DNA of 64,000 bases, taken from assembly GCA_020633415.1 (NCBI GenBank), contig JACKDQ010000001.1:124001-188000 (forward strand), read 5' to 3'. Each line of letters opens with the position of its first letter. Positions within the stretch are counted from its first letter, which is position 1. Below the pieces are notes generated by a model. The model was not told the DNA's origin. It saw nothing but the letters and a program-made list of their open reading frames with translations, and ran no database searches. This DNA is from Deltaproteobacteria bacterium (GTDB taxonomy: Bacteria > Myxococcota_A > Polyangia > GCA-2747355). Both the position numbers and the translations under genes were made by a program. Shown here piece after piece: positions 8,826-17,434 of the stretch.

Positions 8826-9791
8826 GTGAGCGCAAAGCAGCAAGTGAGGATTGTTCGCGCCGACGCTGACCGTCATGCTCCGGCGATGCGCGGTCGCTTT
8901 GCCAATCCGAACGGTGTGAGCCGTCCGTCGAACCTCGCAGTTCTACGGTGGTCCTTTGGTGTCGGTCAGCGCGACCAACTGGGACCGCAGTTGGATCGCG
9001 TGCCGATTGCAGCGGATGTGCCGGATTTGCAGCGGTGCGCCACGCTGAGCTATCTCGGGCACGCGACCGTCGCGATGCGTCTGTCGGCGGGTCAGATGAT
9101 CATCACCGATCCGGTGTTTGACTCGCCGCCGGGATTTCGGCGTCACATCCCGCCGGTGGTGTCATTCGAGGCGTTGCCGCCCTGCGATGCAGTATTGATC
9201 TCCCACAATCACTACGATCACCTGGAGAAAGTGACCGTCCGACGCTTTCCGAGCGAGCAGTTGTTTGTCGTACCGTCTGGTCTGGCGGGTTGGTTTGCCC
9301 GGCAGGGTCGCAAGAACGTCGTCGAGCTCGATTGGTGGGACCATATTGAGTTTGGTGGGCTAGAGATCTGCATGGTGCCGGCTCAGCACTGGTCTCGTCG
9401 GCGTTTGCTCGATGAAAACCGCTCGCTTTGGGGCGGCTATGTGGTTTGCGACGGCCAACATCAGATCTATTTTGCCGGCGATAGCGGCTGGTTTGATGGA
9501 TTTGCGACGATCGGTGCGGCGTTTGATCTCGACGTTGCGCTGTTACCGATCGGTGCCTACGCGCCGCGCTGGTTTATGGCCAATCAGCATATCGACCCCC
9601 AGCAAGCGCTTGATGCGCTCGTCGCGCTGGGGGCCAAGCAGATGCTGCCGATTCATTGGGGTGTGTTCACCCTCGCCGAGGAGCCCTTGACCGAGCCTCC
9701 GGCGCTGCTGGCACAATTGATGCGCGAACGACGGCTTGAATCGCGGGTAACGATCTGGCCGATCGGTGGGGAGTATCGTCTACCCTGCTAA
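8826..9791 (+). CDS. MBL-fold metal-dependent hydrolase, NAPE-PLD-like
   Basis: 321 aa from the GTG at 8826, which has GAGGA seven bases upstream; an in-frame GTG at 8796 with a poorer site is the alternative. Metallo-beta-lactamase fold motifs are present: YLGHATVAMRL, the metal motif SHNHYDHLE (HxHxDH-like), PAQHWSRR, FAGDSGW and the final MLPIHWGVF. The combination QHWS plus GDSG is typical of the N-acyl-phosphatidylethanolamine phospholipase D-like branch of the UlaG superfamily. The substrate in bacteria is usually unknown. There is no clear signal peptide. It stands alone between a histidine kinase and a convergent PilZ gene. Confidence 0.88.
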   Translation: MSAKQQVRIVRADADRHAPAMRGRFANPNGVSRPSNLAVLRWSFGVGQRDQLGPQLDRVPIAADVPDLQRCATLSYLGHATVAMRLSAGQMIITDPVFDSPPGFRRHIPPVVSFEALPPCDAVLISHNHYDHLEKVTVRRFPSEQLFVVPSGLAGWFARQGRKNVVELDWWDHIEFGGLEICMVPAQHWSRRRLLDENRSLWGGYVVCDGQHQIYFAGDSGWFDGFATIGAAFDLDVALLPIGAYAPRWFMANQHIDPQQALDALVALGAKQMLPIHWGVFTLAEEPLTEPPALLAQLMRERRLESRVTIWPIGGEYRLPC

Positions 9792-9808
9792 GGGTGTGGG
9801 CCGCGCGG

Positions 9809-10381
9809 CTATTGATCTTTGGGTTCGCCGACGATGATTTCTCCCGAGGCGACGGCGCGCATCGGCGCGACCGGTAGTCCTGGCTTTTGTAGTTCGTCGC
9901 GCACCGTTTCGGCGCGTCGCCAGAACTCCTCTTCGTCATCGAAGTCGTCGAGCGGCTGCAGATCGATGCCTTCTCGCTCGATCAGCGGTTCGGCCCAGCT
10001 GCCATCCTCGGCGAAGGGATCGATCGCCGGGCTATCCACGTCGGAGAAGCTGCCGAGAGAATGAACCAAGCGCACCAGACGCTGGCGAGCGATCACCGAG
10101 ACCGCTTCAAACTTTAGCCCCATCCGCTCGGTTCGACTGATCCAGACCACGCGGCAGTCCAAGCTGATCGGCTCGCGGGGGACGCGCCGCAATTGGCAGC
10201 CGATGCGCTCGCCGATCCGACCAAAAGTCCCGCAGACACGCATGCCGCTGGTGCTCAGATCCGTGGCGACCAGTTGGCGGTAGCTGCGATCGCTGGCCGA
10301 TAGGAGCACCGGTTGGTCACAGGCAACGCGCGGCGCCGAGCGGCGATCGGTTGGAGGTCCTTGCGTCGGTTGCCTGTCCAT
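9809..10381 (-). CDS. PilZ domain protein
   Basis: 190 aa with AGAGGAGG upstream of the ATG. Residues about 12-110 form a PilZ domain with the c-di-GMP binding pattern RxxxR (RSAPR) and DLSTSGM (DxSxxG), both intact, so nucleotide binding is plausible. The C-terminal 75 residues are acidic (PLDDFDDEEEF) and match no domain I know. Its likely role is as a c-di-GMP effector; in this lineage such proteins often act on motility or surface polysaccharide. It converges with the MBL-fold hydrolase gene. Confidence 0.88.
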   Translation of the reverse strand: MDRQPTQGPPTDRRSAPRVACDQPVLLSASDRSYRQLVATDLSTSGMRVCGTFGRIGERIGCQLRRVPREPISLDCRVVWISRTERMGLKFEAVSVIARQRLVRLVHSLGSFSDVDSPAIDPFAEDGSWAEPLIEREGIDLQPLDDFDDEEEFWRRAETVRDELQKPGLPVAPMRAVASGEIIVGEPKDQ

Positions 10382-10428
10382 TGCGACCTCCTCTGGGGAT
10401 CGATCTTAAACAATCGCTTGTGGGGTCG

Positions 10429-11355
10429 TCACGTCGTTTTGTCCGATGGCGCTGTGCCGAGCACTCTCGGCAGGCACTCGGTCAGCACCGTTAGAAATAG
10501 GCGCACTTTAGAGGGCAAGTGGTCACGATGTGGGTAAACGGAGTACAGCGCTGTAGAGCGACAACTGTAGTCGTCGAGGACAGTCTGCAGGCGATTTCGT
10601 GCGAGATCTTCAGCGACGAAAAAGCGTGGGATCAGCGTGATACCCAGTCCGGCGAGCAACGCGCGGCGCAGCGCAGGCCCATTGTTGGCGCGCAGCCGGC
10701 CGTTGACCCTCACCGTGCGGATCGTGCCTTGTGCGTCGCTGAAGGTGAAACGCCGCGGTGAAGCGAACAGGCTGTAGACCAGCCAGTCATGTCTGCTGAG
10801 CGCATCGGGTGCTGCTGGTCGCCCGCGCGCGGCGAAGTAGCTCGGCGATCCGCAGACGACTTGATCGATCGGCGCGAGTCGTCGAGTGATCAGGCTGCTG
10901 TCGTGTGGGTGACCGATACGCAGCGCCAGGTCGAAGCGCTCTTGGACCAAGTCGAGATACTGCTCGTCGAGCACGAGGTCGACCTCGATCTGCGGGTAGC
11001 GTGCGAGGAAAACTCTCAGCGTTTCGATCAGGATCCGATCGGCGATCACCGGCGCGGTGATTCGCAAGAGACCTGTTGGCTGAGCCTGCAGCCGCTGCAA
11101 TTGGCGCTCGGCGTTCTCGGCCTCACCGACGATGCGCTGGCAGCTGGCGAAGAAGCGTTCGCCAACTTCGGTCAACTGAAGGCGGCGCGTGGTGCGGTGC
11201 AGCAGGCGCGCGCCCATCGCTTGTTCGAGTTGGGCGATCTGCCGACTGACCGCCGAGCGCGTTAATCCAAGGCGTCGTGCCGCCGCTGAAAAGCCGTTTT
11301 CTTCGATCACAGCGGCGAACACCGCCATCCGACTGAGGTTTTCCAATGCGATCAT
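10429..11355 (-). CDS. LysR family transcriptional regulator
   Basis: 308 aa. The N-terminal winged helix-turn-helix (residues 3-62) reads FAAVIEENGFSAAARRLGLTRSAVSRQIAQLE, followed by a linker helix and a LysR substrate-binding domain (about 92-300). It is divergent from the glutathionyl-hydroquinone reductase gene with 94 bases between the starts, the classic arrangement for a LysR protein controlling its neighbour. An inverted repeat in that gap (11368-11376 and 11419-11427) is a candidate binding site. The inducer is unknown; a quinone or other electrophile is an inference from the neighbour. Confidence 0.92.
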   Translation of the reverse strand: MIALENLSRMAVFAAVIEENGFSAAARRLGLTRSAVSRQIAQLEQAMGARLLHRTTRRLQLTEVGERFFASCQRIVGEAENAERQLQRLQAQPTGLLRITAPVIADRILIETLRVFLARYPQIEVDLVLDEQYLDLVQERFDLALRIGHPHDSSLITRRLAPIDQVVCGSPSYFAARGRPAAPDALSRHDWLVYSLFASPRRFTFSDAQGTIRTVRVNGRLRANNGPALRRALLAGLGITLIPRFFVAEDLARNRLQTVLDDYSCRSTALYSVYPHRDHLPSKVRLFLTVLTECLPRVLGTAPSDKTT

Positions 11356-11367
11356 TGTTGCCTATTG

Positions 11368-11427
11368 GGAAACAGTGTGTCCTAAACTGCTGCATTGTCA
11401 ACCAATCAGCGGGGTATTACTGTTTCC
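11368..11427. promoter_or_regulatory. Inverted repeat and promoter in the LysR/GS-HQR divergent region
   Basis: GGAAACAGT (11368-11376) and its exact complement ACTGTTTCC (11419-11427) bracket a TTGTCA at 11395-11400 and a TACTGT at 11418-11423 spaced by 17 bases, which could be the -35 and -10 of the hydroquinone reductase promoter. The right arm overlaps the -10. The arms are 42 bases apart, compatible with binding by a LysR tetramer. Assignment is inference. Confidence 0.45.
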
Positions 11428-11449
11428 TACACAAGGAGGCGCGACGGCG

Positions 11450-12415
11450 ATGGGATTGCTGGTCAACGGGGAGTGGCAGGATCGTTGGTACGACACCAGC
11501 GCAAGCGGCGGTCGCTTTGTCCGCAAGCCGAGTCAGTTTCGCGAGCAGATCGGCAGCACGCGCTTTCCGGCAGAGCCCGGTCGCTATCAGCTCTACGTCT
11601 CATACGCCTGCCCGTGGGCACACCGCACGCTGATCGTTCGTCAGCTCAAAGGGCTGCAGAAGGCGATTGGCGTTTCGGTTGTCCACCCGCTGATGGCCGA
11701 CCACGGCTGGGCGTTTGGCAGCGATTTCGCGGGTGCGACGGCGGAGCCGCAGTTCGGTGCGTCTTTTCTTTACGAGCTCTACCAACGCGCTGACGCTCAA
11801 TATACCGGTCGTGTAACGGTGCCCGTGCTTTGGGACAAGCTGCAGCAGACGATCGTCAACAACGAGTCATCCGAAATTATCCGGATGTTCAATCAGGCTT
11901 TCGATCGCTTCGCGGAAAACCCGCAGCTCGACCTCTATCCGGCGGCGCTCCGCGCCGAGATCGACGCCGTCAACGAGCGCGTCTACAACGCGGTCAATAA
12001 CGGCGTATACCGCGCGGGCTTTGCGACGAGCCAGGCGGCATATCAAGAGGCCTACAACGAATTGTTTGCCGCGCTCGACTGGCTGGAACAGCGACTCGCT
12101 GCTCAGCGCTATCTCGTCGGAACGCAGATCACCGAGGCTGATTGGCGGTTGTTTACCACCTTGGTGCGCTTTGATGCGGTCTACGTCGGCCATTTCAAGT
12201 GCAACCGCCAACGCATCGCCGACTTTGAAAACCTTAGCAACTACTTGCGCGAGCTGTATCAGCTTCCTGGTGTGGCCAGCACGGTGCGCTTCGACCACAT
12301 CAAGCACCATTATTACGCCAGCCACACTTCGATCAATCCGACGCGGGTGGTTCCGCTCGGACCTGAACTCAATCTCGAAGCGCCGCATGATCGCGACCGC
12401 TTCGACCAACGTTAA
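11450..12415 (+). CDS. yqjG: Glutathionyl-hydroquinone reductase (Ecm4/YqjG family GST)
   Basis: 321 aa. AAGGAGG lies ten bases before the ATG at 11450. It reduces glutathionyl-hydroquinones to hydroquinones using glutathione. The diagnostic active-site motif YACPWAHRT with its catalytic Cys is near residue 50, followed by VHPLMADHGWAF, the segment PVLWDKLQQTIVNNESSEIIRM and a C-terminal alpha-helical GST domain with TEADWRLFTTLVRFD and YFKCN-like HFKCNRQRI. All are characteristic of the Xi-class GST family and the length is normal. It is divergent from a LysR gene that probably regulates it and 54 bases before a YceI gene. Confidence 0.95.
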   Translation: MGLLVNGEWQDRWYDTSASGGRFVRKPSQFREQIGSTRFPAEPGRYQLYVSYACPWAHRTLIVRQLKGLQKAIGVSVVHPLMADHGWAFGSDFAGATAEPQFGASFLYELYQRADAQYTGRVTVPVLWDKLQQTIVNNESSEIIRMFNQAFDRFAENPQLDLYPAALRAEIDAVNERVYNAVNNGVYRAGFATSQAAYQEAYNELFAALDWLEQRLAAQRYLVGTQITEADWRLFTTLVRFDAVYVGHFKCNRQRIADFENLSNYLRELYQLPGVASTVRFDHIKHHYYASHTSINPTRVVPLGPELNLEAPHDRDRFDQR

Positions 12416-12469
12416 TCTCGCTTCTTGGCGAGTTGCTCAGCTCAAAAACCGAGTTATGGAGAATAGACG

Positions 12470-13045
12470 ATGAAAACTGTACGAGGACGCCACCTGATCG
12501 CTGTGCTGGGAGGTCTGCTGATCGCTCCGTCGACGAGCTTTGCCGAGACCTGGAACATCGACCCAGTTCATTCTGCGGTGGTCTTCAAGACCCTGCACTT
12601 TGGCGCGGGCTACACCTATGGGATGTTTCGCAAGTTCAGCGGAAAAATCGAGGCGGCCAAGCCGATCGGCAAGAGTTCGGTCTCGATCGAGATCGACGCT
12701 GAGAGCGTTTACACCGGCGAGCAGAAGCGCGACAAGCACCTGCGCAGCCCCGATTTTCTCAACGTCAAGCAGTTCCCCAAGATCACCTTCGTCAGCAGCG
12801 CTGTGCGCGGTAGCGTCAAGAACATCACCGTCAGCGGTAAGCTAACGCTGCACGGTACGACCAAGGACGTTACTGTGCGGTTGACGAAGGTCGGTGAGGG
12901 TAAGGATCCTTGGGGCAACCAGCGGATCGGTTTCGAGGGGACGCTGAAGATCAAGCGCACCGAGTACGGCATGAAGAAGATGATCGGTCCGGCGGCCGAC
13001 GAGATTCAGCTGATTCTTGCCTTTGAGGCGATCAAGGCCAAGTAA
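12470..13045 (+). CDS. YceI family periplasmic protein
   Basis: 191 aa with a signal peptide ending near TSFA-ET (residues 1-25). The YceI lipocalin-like fold is clear: WNIDPVHSAVVFKTLHFGAGYTYG near the N-terminus, DAESVYTG, RDKHLRSPDFLNVKQFPKITF, and GKLTLHGTTKDVTV. YceI proteins bind polyisoprenoid or amphiphilic molecules in the periplasm and are often induced by pH, osmotic or oxidative stress. A GGAG site lies upstream of the ATG. It follows the hydroquinone reductase by 54 bases and may share its transcript, which would fit a quinone or isoprenoid stress response. Confidence 0.93.
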   Translation: MKTVRGRHLIAVLGGLLIAPSTSFAETWNIDPVHSAVVFKTLHFGAGYTYGMFRKFSGKIEAAKPIGKSSVSIEIDAESVYTGEQKRDKHLRSPDFLNVKQFPKITFVSSAVRGSVKNITVSGKLTLHGTTKDVTVRLTKVGEGKDPWGNQRIGFEGTLKIKRTEYGMKKMIGPAADEIQLILAFEAIKAK

Positions 13046-13062
13046 GCTGCTGCTTGAAGAGC

Positions 13063-13131
13063 GCCGGTGTACGCGCACCGGCGGCTCTCGCTGAGCGCGC
13101 TCGAAGCGGATGATCGAGTGCGCTGAGCGAG
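13063..13131. repeat. Two adjacent hairpins in the yceI downstream region
   Basis: The first is a perfect 8-base stem (13062-13069 with 13076-13083, loop TACGCG). The second has 17-base arms at 13087-13103 and 13115-13131, pairing at 15 of 17 positions around an 11-base loop. No T-run follows either, so a simple intrinsic terminator is not supported; a Rho-blocking, processing or protein-binding structure is possible. Confidence 0.5.
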
Positions 13132-13159
13132 CGCGAGATTTCGCCGATAGGGTGCTGCA

Positions 13160-14074
13160 ATGGTCGTCGACCTGGTCGTCTTTACCATCCTGCTGCCGAT
13201 GGCAGTTACCGCCGTTATTCTGTTCGCGGTACTCCGACGATTGGCGACCCAGCCGTCGAGCGGTCGGCTGATTTCCGGTCTGGCTCTCGGCCTCGGCTAC
13301 CTGGCTGGCAACCTCTCGCTGAGCATCAAGAGTGCCGATGCGATCAATCTTCGCGTCTGTTACGTGGCGGTCGCCGCCCTGCTACTTGGTGCGCTGGAGC
13401 TATATTGGCGCAAAAGGGTGCGCTACCTGCTGCGACTGGTCGTTTGCTTCGCTGCGGCCGGGTGGATCGCCGCGCCGTTGATCGGGCCACAAGGCTGGAC
13501 TGTGCTGACCACGGCGTTGTGGATCTCGGCGATCGCGGGTGCGTCGTTCGTCTTCTGGACGGCGCTCGCCGCGCAGGCTGAGGTCGAGCCCGGTCCGTCG
13601 CTGGCTTTTGCGCTTTTGGCACTCGGTACCGTCTCGGCGGCGACGGTGGTCATGTCGGCGCTCAACGCTTCCGGGCAGCTGCTCGGTGCGCTGGTCGCGT
13701 CGTTGTCGTTGGTCTTTCTGTTGGTCTGGCGTTATCCGGCGGTCGGTAGGCTGTCGAGCGCGGCTCCCGTCGTCGCGCTGGTGACCGTCAGTCATTGGAG
13801 TCAGGGCCTACTATACGGCGAGTTGCCCAAGTCGGCCTTCGCCCTGCTGACTGTGGCTCCGTTGGTGCTGTTGCTAGCGCGCTGGGCGCCGCTGCGTCGC
13901 GCCAAGCCGCGCGTTGCTTTCGTGGTGCGCATGGTGCTGTTGATGCTGCCGCTTTTGGGGGCTGCTGGTCTCACCGCGCTCAAGTACTTCGACGTGCGGC
14001 TCGGTGCACCTCCAGCATCCAAGGCAACGCCCGCTGATGCTCCTCAGCAGGACGATAGCTACGGCTACGACTAG
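13160..14074 (+). CDS. Polytopic membrane protein of unknown function
   Basis: 304 aa composed almost entirely of hydrophobic helices, about nine or ten by eye (for example residues 3-25, 36-54, 64-80, 93-110, 117-135, 147-168, 175-193, 203-220, 226-243, 256-276). The C-terminal 28 residues are polar (PPASKATPADAPQQDDSYGYD). Charged residues are few and confined to loops. I recognise no transporter or enzyme signature. The gene stands alone, about 115 bases after yceI and before a secreted protein gene. Confidence 0.75.
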   Translation: MVVDLVVFTILLPMAVTAVILFAVLRRLATQPSSGRLISGLALGLGYLAGNLSLSIKSADAINLRVCYVAVAALLLGALELYWRKRVRYLLRLVVCFAAAGWIAAPLIGPQGWTVLTTALWISAIAGASFVFWTALAAQAEVEPGPSLAFALLALGTVSAATVVMSALNASGQLLGALVASLSLVFLLVWRYPAVGRLSSAAPVVALVTVSHWSQGLLYGELPKSAFALLTVAPLVLLLARWAPLRRAKPRVAFVVRMVLLMLPLLGAAGLTALKYFDVRLGAPPASKATPADAPQQDDSYGYD

Positions 14075-14145
14075 TCAGGCCGCCGACTTTGAATTGGCGT
14101 CGCAGACCCCGTCCGCTGGGCAAGATCTTGCATTAGCTCGCTTCG

Positions 14146-14637
14146 ATGAAGCGGAAGCCTTTGGGTATGGTGGTTGTCGCGGTCCTGCTGATGACGCCGC
14201 CATTGCAGGCCAAAACACCAAAACTATTCGGCTTCTTGGCGAAGATTCGCCAGGTCGACGTGCGGCGTTGGGTCCGGCTGGCGGCTAGTTCACCTGCTGA
14301 TTTGGGGCTACCGCAGATTCGCGCCACCCAACGCGGACTGGGCAGTCGCGACAAGGCCAAGCAGTTCATCTCGGCGATGAAAAGCGGCAGCTACCGCTAT
14401 CAGGATGCCGAGGGTCAGATCGGCGGTCGCCTTCACGATGGTGTGTATTACGTCGGCGAAGGGCACCACCGTGCCGTCGCGGCACTAGAATGGGCCTACC
14501 TCACCGGCGACACCAAACCGATCAAAAACTTGCTGAGTTTTGGCAAGTGGTACCCGTCGGCAGAAAAGCCGCGCCACTCTCGAACGATGCCGATCGACGA
14601 CCCCTGGCATCGATTGCTCAATCACTGGGGGTTGTGA
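14146..14637 (+). CDS. Secreted ParB-like domain protein
   Basis: 163 aa with a signal peptide (residues 1-22, ending PPLQA). The middle of the mature protein has the segment GRLHDGVYYVGEGHHRAVAALE (EGHHR at 105-109), followed by a helix and a short beta region. A GxGxHR motif after a beta-hairpin is the core of the ParB/sulfiredoxin-like fold, which also appears in secreted polymorphic toxins. Whether this one binds nucleotide or is a nuclease is not evident. No immunity-like gene follows. A weak ribosome site precedes the ATG, so confidence rests on the signal peptide and motif. Confidence 0.65.
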   Translation: MKRKPLGMVVVAVLLMTPPLQAKTPKLFGFLAKIRQVDVRRWVRLAASSPADLGLPQIRATQRGLGSRDKAKQFISAMKSGSYRYQDAEGQIGGRLHDGVYYVGEGHHRAVAALEWAYLTGDTKPIKNLLSFGKWYPSAEKPRHSRTMPIDDPWHRLLNHWGL

Positions 14638-14933
14638 TCAACTTTCATCGCCTCCATCTGAACTAACACGCTGGTCAGTCCGGCGAGGCGATCGCGCATC
14701 ACCCGAGATACGTGCTGAGGCCGATGCGCGACGGTCGCTTCGATTTCAACCCGCATGCCGCGGAGCATCGCGGCGCAGCGACCACTCGCTGTGCGCTGGG
14801 TCACAAACAAAGCGCGATGGCGCGGCTGCCCGGCGAGCGCTGATCTGCCGAGATCCGTTTCGGAACTTCTGGTGTGTCGCGTTGTCTGAGCCTACCGTGC
14901 GCGACAGACCACGGGAAAATCGAGGAGGCTGCA
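14638..14933. other. Intergenic region before the DUF4139 lipoprotein
   Basis: The 296 bases contain a GAGGAGG at 14922-14928 that sets the TTG start of the next gene. A 62-codon minus-strand frame (14622-14810) has only a TTG start and no ribosome site and was not accepted. Nothing else is evident. Confidence 0.4.
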
Positions 14934-17012
14934 TTGTTTGAGCGCGAGCCGTTTCGCTGGGGACTGTTTTTGATCGCGATCTGCGCGGCCGGTTGTACGG
15001 GAGTGCAGTACCGCTCACCGGCAGCGATCCTGCCGTTGGTTCATGTGCGACTCTATGAGACGGGCATCGGGTACTTCGAGCGCCACGGCGTGCCCCAGGT
15101 CAAAGCCGCGTTACCGATTCCTGCAGGTCATCTCGATGACGCGCTCAAGACGCTGACGATTGTCGGCGAAAATGACCTGCGCTCGACGATCGGCCTGCGC
15201 TTTCCGAGCACGTTGACGCGCGGAGTTGCCCGCGCGCTTGCCGGCCTCTCGGCTGACGACAGCGATAGCGTGACCTTCGTCAAGCTGATGCAGACGCTGC
15301 GCGGTAAACGCCTGCAGTTGACCGTCAGCGGTCAAGCCCTAGTCGGGCGGTTGGTTGACGTCAGCGATGACCGAGCGCCGACAGCGTCAGACGGTACGAG
15401 TAAGACCGCCGCTGCGGCGCGTACCGCTGCCGTATTGCTGCTGACCGACGACGGCTCGCTGCGTCGCTTGGCGCTGAGCGACGTGAGCGCGCTGCATCCG
15501 CTCGACCATCAGACGCAAGCGCGTCTTCGCTCCGCCGTCGGTGGCTTGTCGAGCAAAGGCGGTCGTCGCGCGCAGTTACTCTCGCTGCTGGCCAAAAGGG
15601 ATCGACCGATTCGCTTGGGCTATATCGCGGAGACGCCGCTCTGGCGGGCGACCTATCGGTTGATTGATACGCGCGCTGGACGGAGTTCGCTACGCGGTTG
15701 GGCCTTGGTCCACAACGATACGGCTGAGCATTGGCGTGGCGTCAAGGTCAGCATCGTTAGCGGTCGACCAGATTCATTTCTTTTTCCCCTCGCCGTGCCG
15801 CGCTATTTGCGGCGCCGGTTGGTGCATCCCCAGCGTCGCCTTCCGACGGTGCCGCAGTTGTTGAACACCACCCCCGACGAGATTTGGGGCGATCAGCTGG
15901 ACGACGGACAGTCCGACGGAGGTTCGATCGGCAGTGGCTATGGTTCGGGGAGCACGTCGGGGCGTGGCAGTGGTCGGGGCGTTAAGGGGATGGTGGTGCG
16001 GTCGGGGCCGCGGGCCAGCGATGAACTGATCGTCGGCAATTTGGCGAGCTATGGTCGCCCGGGTCTGCCGGCGGGGGCGCCGTTTGGCTACACCACCGAA
16101 CGCGGGATCGATCTGTTGCCCCACAGCAGTGCGTTGCTGCCGTTTTTGCACGCCGAGACCGAGGCCCAGCGCGTAACGCATTTCGCTGGCTTTGCTGCGG
16201 CGGCGCGACGCGTCGTGGTGTTGGTCAATCGAACCCAGCAGACGCTGCCAGCGGGAACGATCGCGATCTATCAGCAGGGGCGTTTCGTCGGCGAGTCCTA
16301 TTTAGAGCGCACCAAGCCCGGCCAGCGCCGTTTTGTGGCCTACGGAACCGACGTCGATCTGGAATTGCAGGTCAAGCGCGTCAAGCAGACCGAAAGCGTC
16401 AAGCGTCTGGTTTTTCGCAAGGGCCGACTTGAGGAGCATTACCTCAAGCAGACGCAGCGCTCGATTGAGCTCAGCAACCGTGATGATCAACTGCGAACGG
16501 TGCAGGTTCAGTTGCCGGTGTCGACGAACGCCAAGGTCAGTGGGGCAGACGAGCTGGATTTCGATGGCGATCACAACAAGGCGATCGCGATCTTTCGGGT
16601 CGCCGCCGGTGTGACGTTGCAGCGCACCCTTGAGACCGTCGAAGGCCTGGTGCGCTTTACCTCGCTCGGTGGGCTCAACTTGGCGGTCTTCGATCGGTTG
16701 GCCAAGCTAGCAGCGCTGTCGGTGGCGCAGCGACCGACACTCGAGCGCGGGCGAGCGATCGCACAGCAGCGCAAGACCCTCGAAGAGGAGCGCGATCGCT
16801 TGCACGCGCAAGTACGTCAGCGGACCGAGGAGCTTGAGCGGCTGCAGGGGCACCTGCGCGCAGCCGGTGGCGCCAAAGCCGCTGGCCCGTTGGTTGCTCG
16901 GGTGTTGGTCGTCGAAGATGCGCTGGCCAAGCAGCGGGCCAAGATCGGGGCGATCGAGGAGCGCGATCGCCAGCTCGAGCGACAATTGTCATCGGTGATG
17001 AGGCAGTTCTAA
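14934..17012 (+). CDS. DUF4139 domain lipoprotein
   Basis: 692 aa, starting at TTG 14934, chosen because GAGGAGG ends five bases upstream and the protein then begins with a lipoprotein signal peptide (FRWGLFLIAICAAGC, lipid-modified Cys at about 21). The central part has DUF4139 signatures: GYIAETPLWRATYRL, LRGWALVHNDTAEHW, VKVSIVSGRPDSF, and later VLVNRTQQTLPAGTIAIYQ, YLERTKPGQ and TDVDLELQVKR. A Gly/Ser-rich stretch (about 325-345, GSGYGSGSTSGRGSGRG) interrupts the domain, which is frequent in myxobacterial members. The C-terminal 90 residues form a coiled coil (KTLEEERDRLHAQVRQRTEELERL). It is an envelope protein of unknown function. Confidence 0.85.
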   Translation: MFEREPFRWGLFLIAICAAGCTGVQYRSPAAILPLVHVRLYETGIGYFERHGVPQVKAALPIPAGHLDDALKTLTIVGENDLRSTIGLRFPSTLTRGVARALAGLSADDSDSVTFVKLMQTLRGKRLQLTVSGQALVGRLVDVSDDRAPTASDGTSKTAAAARTAAVLLLTDDGSLRRLALSDVSALHPLDHQTQARLRSAVGGLSSKGGRRAQLLSLLAKRDRPIRLGYIAETPLWRATYRLIDTRAGRSSLRGWALVHNDTAEHWRGVKVSIVSGRPDSFLFPLAVPRYLRRRLVHPQRRLPTVPQLLNTTPDEIWGDQLDDGQSDGGSIGSGYGSGSTSGRGSGRGVKGMVVRSGPRASDELIVGNLASYGRPGLPAGAPFGYTTERGIDLLPHSSALLPFLHAETEAQRVTHFAGFAAAARRVVVLVNRTQQTLPAGTIAIYQQGRFVGESYLERTKPGQRRFVAYGTDVDLELQVKRVKQTESVKRLVFRKGRLEEHYLKQTQRSIELSNRDDQLRTVQVQLPVSTNAKVSGADELDFDGDHNKAIAIFRVAAGVTLQRTLETVEGLVRFTSLGGLNLAVFDRLAKLAALSVAQRPTLERGRAIAQQRKTLEEERDRLHAQVRQRTEELERLQGHLRAAGGAKAAGPLVARVLVVEDALAKQRAKIGAIEERDRQLERQLSSVMRQF

Positions 17013-17434
17013 GGCGTCGGGCAACTGCGGTCGCGTTTTGCTGGGTCGCGCTTAGTCCTCGGTATTTCAAGAGATAGTTGCATAGACCTCAGCCTCTGGG
17101 CTGCGCCAAATCGCGCAGTGTGCGGATTGCTCGCCCATCGGGCGCGACTTTCCTACAGACAACTACCCTGCCGCTGTGTAACCCTCGCGGCGTGACGAGC
17201 AGTTTGGTTGGTTCGAGCGGCTTCGAGGTACTTGGCGCGTTGCCGGGATACGTCTGCCACGAGCATTCCAGTGTCGCGCTGGCGCACTCGGTCAAGGCTG
17301 TGGCGTGTTAGGCAACCACCGAAAAACAATGACGTCGCCGGTCAAAGCTTTCGTCACCTTGTGTCACTGATCTGCGACCTCGCACAAGTAAGTATAAGAG
17401 GTCAGATGTCGGCTGCTGTAAGACAGGAGAGGTA
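17013..17434. promoter_or_regulatory. Long leader region of the sigma factor gene
   Basis: This 422-base stretch carries no accepted gene. Near its end a TATAAG at 17393-17398 may be a -10 element, and CTTGTG (17358-17363) with its complement CACAAG (17383-17388) forms an inverted repeat just upstream, a position suited to an operator. AGGAGAGG precedes the ATG at 17435. Autoregulation of the sigma factor would fit but is inference. Confidence 0.35.

Noticed and set aside
14622..14810. 62-codon minus-strand frame after the ParB-like gene
   Set aside because: Only a TTG start, no ribosome site, no recognised motif, and it overlaps the end of the gene on the other strand.
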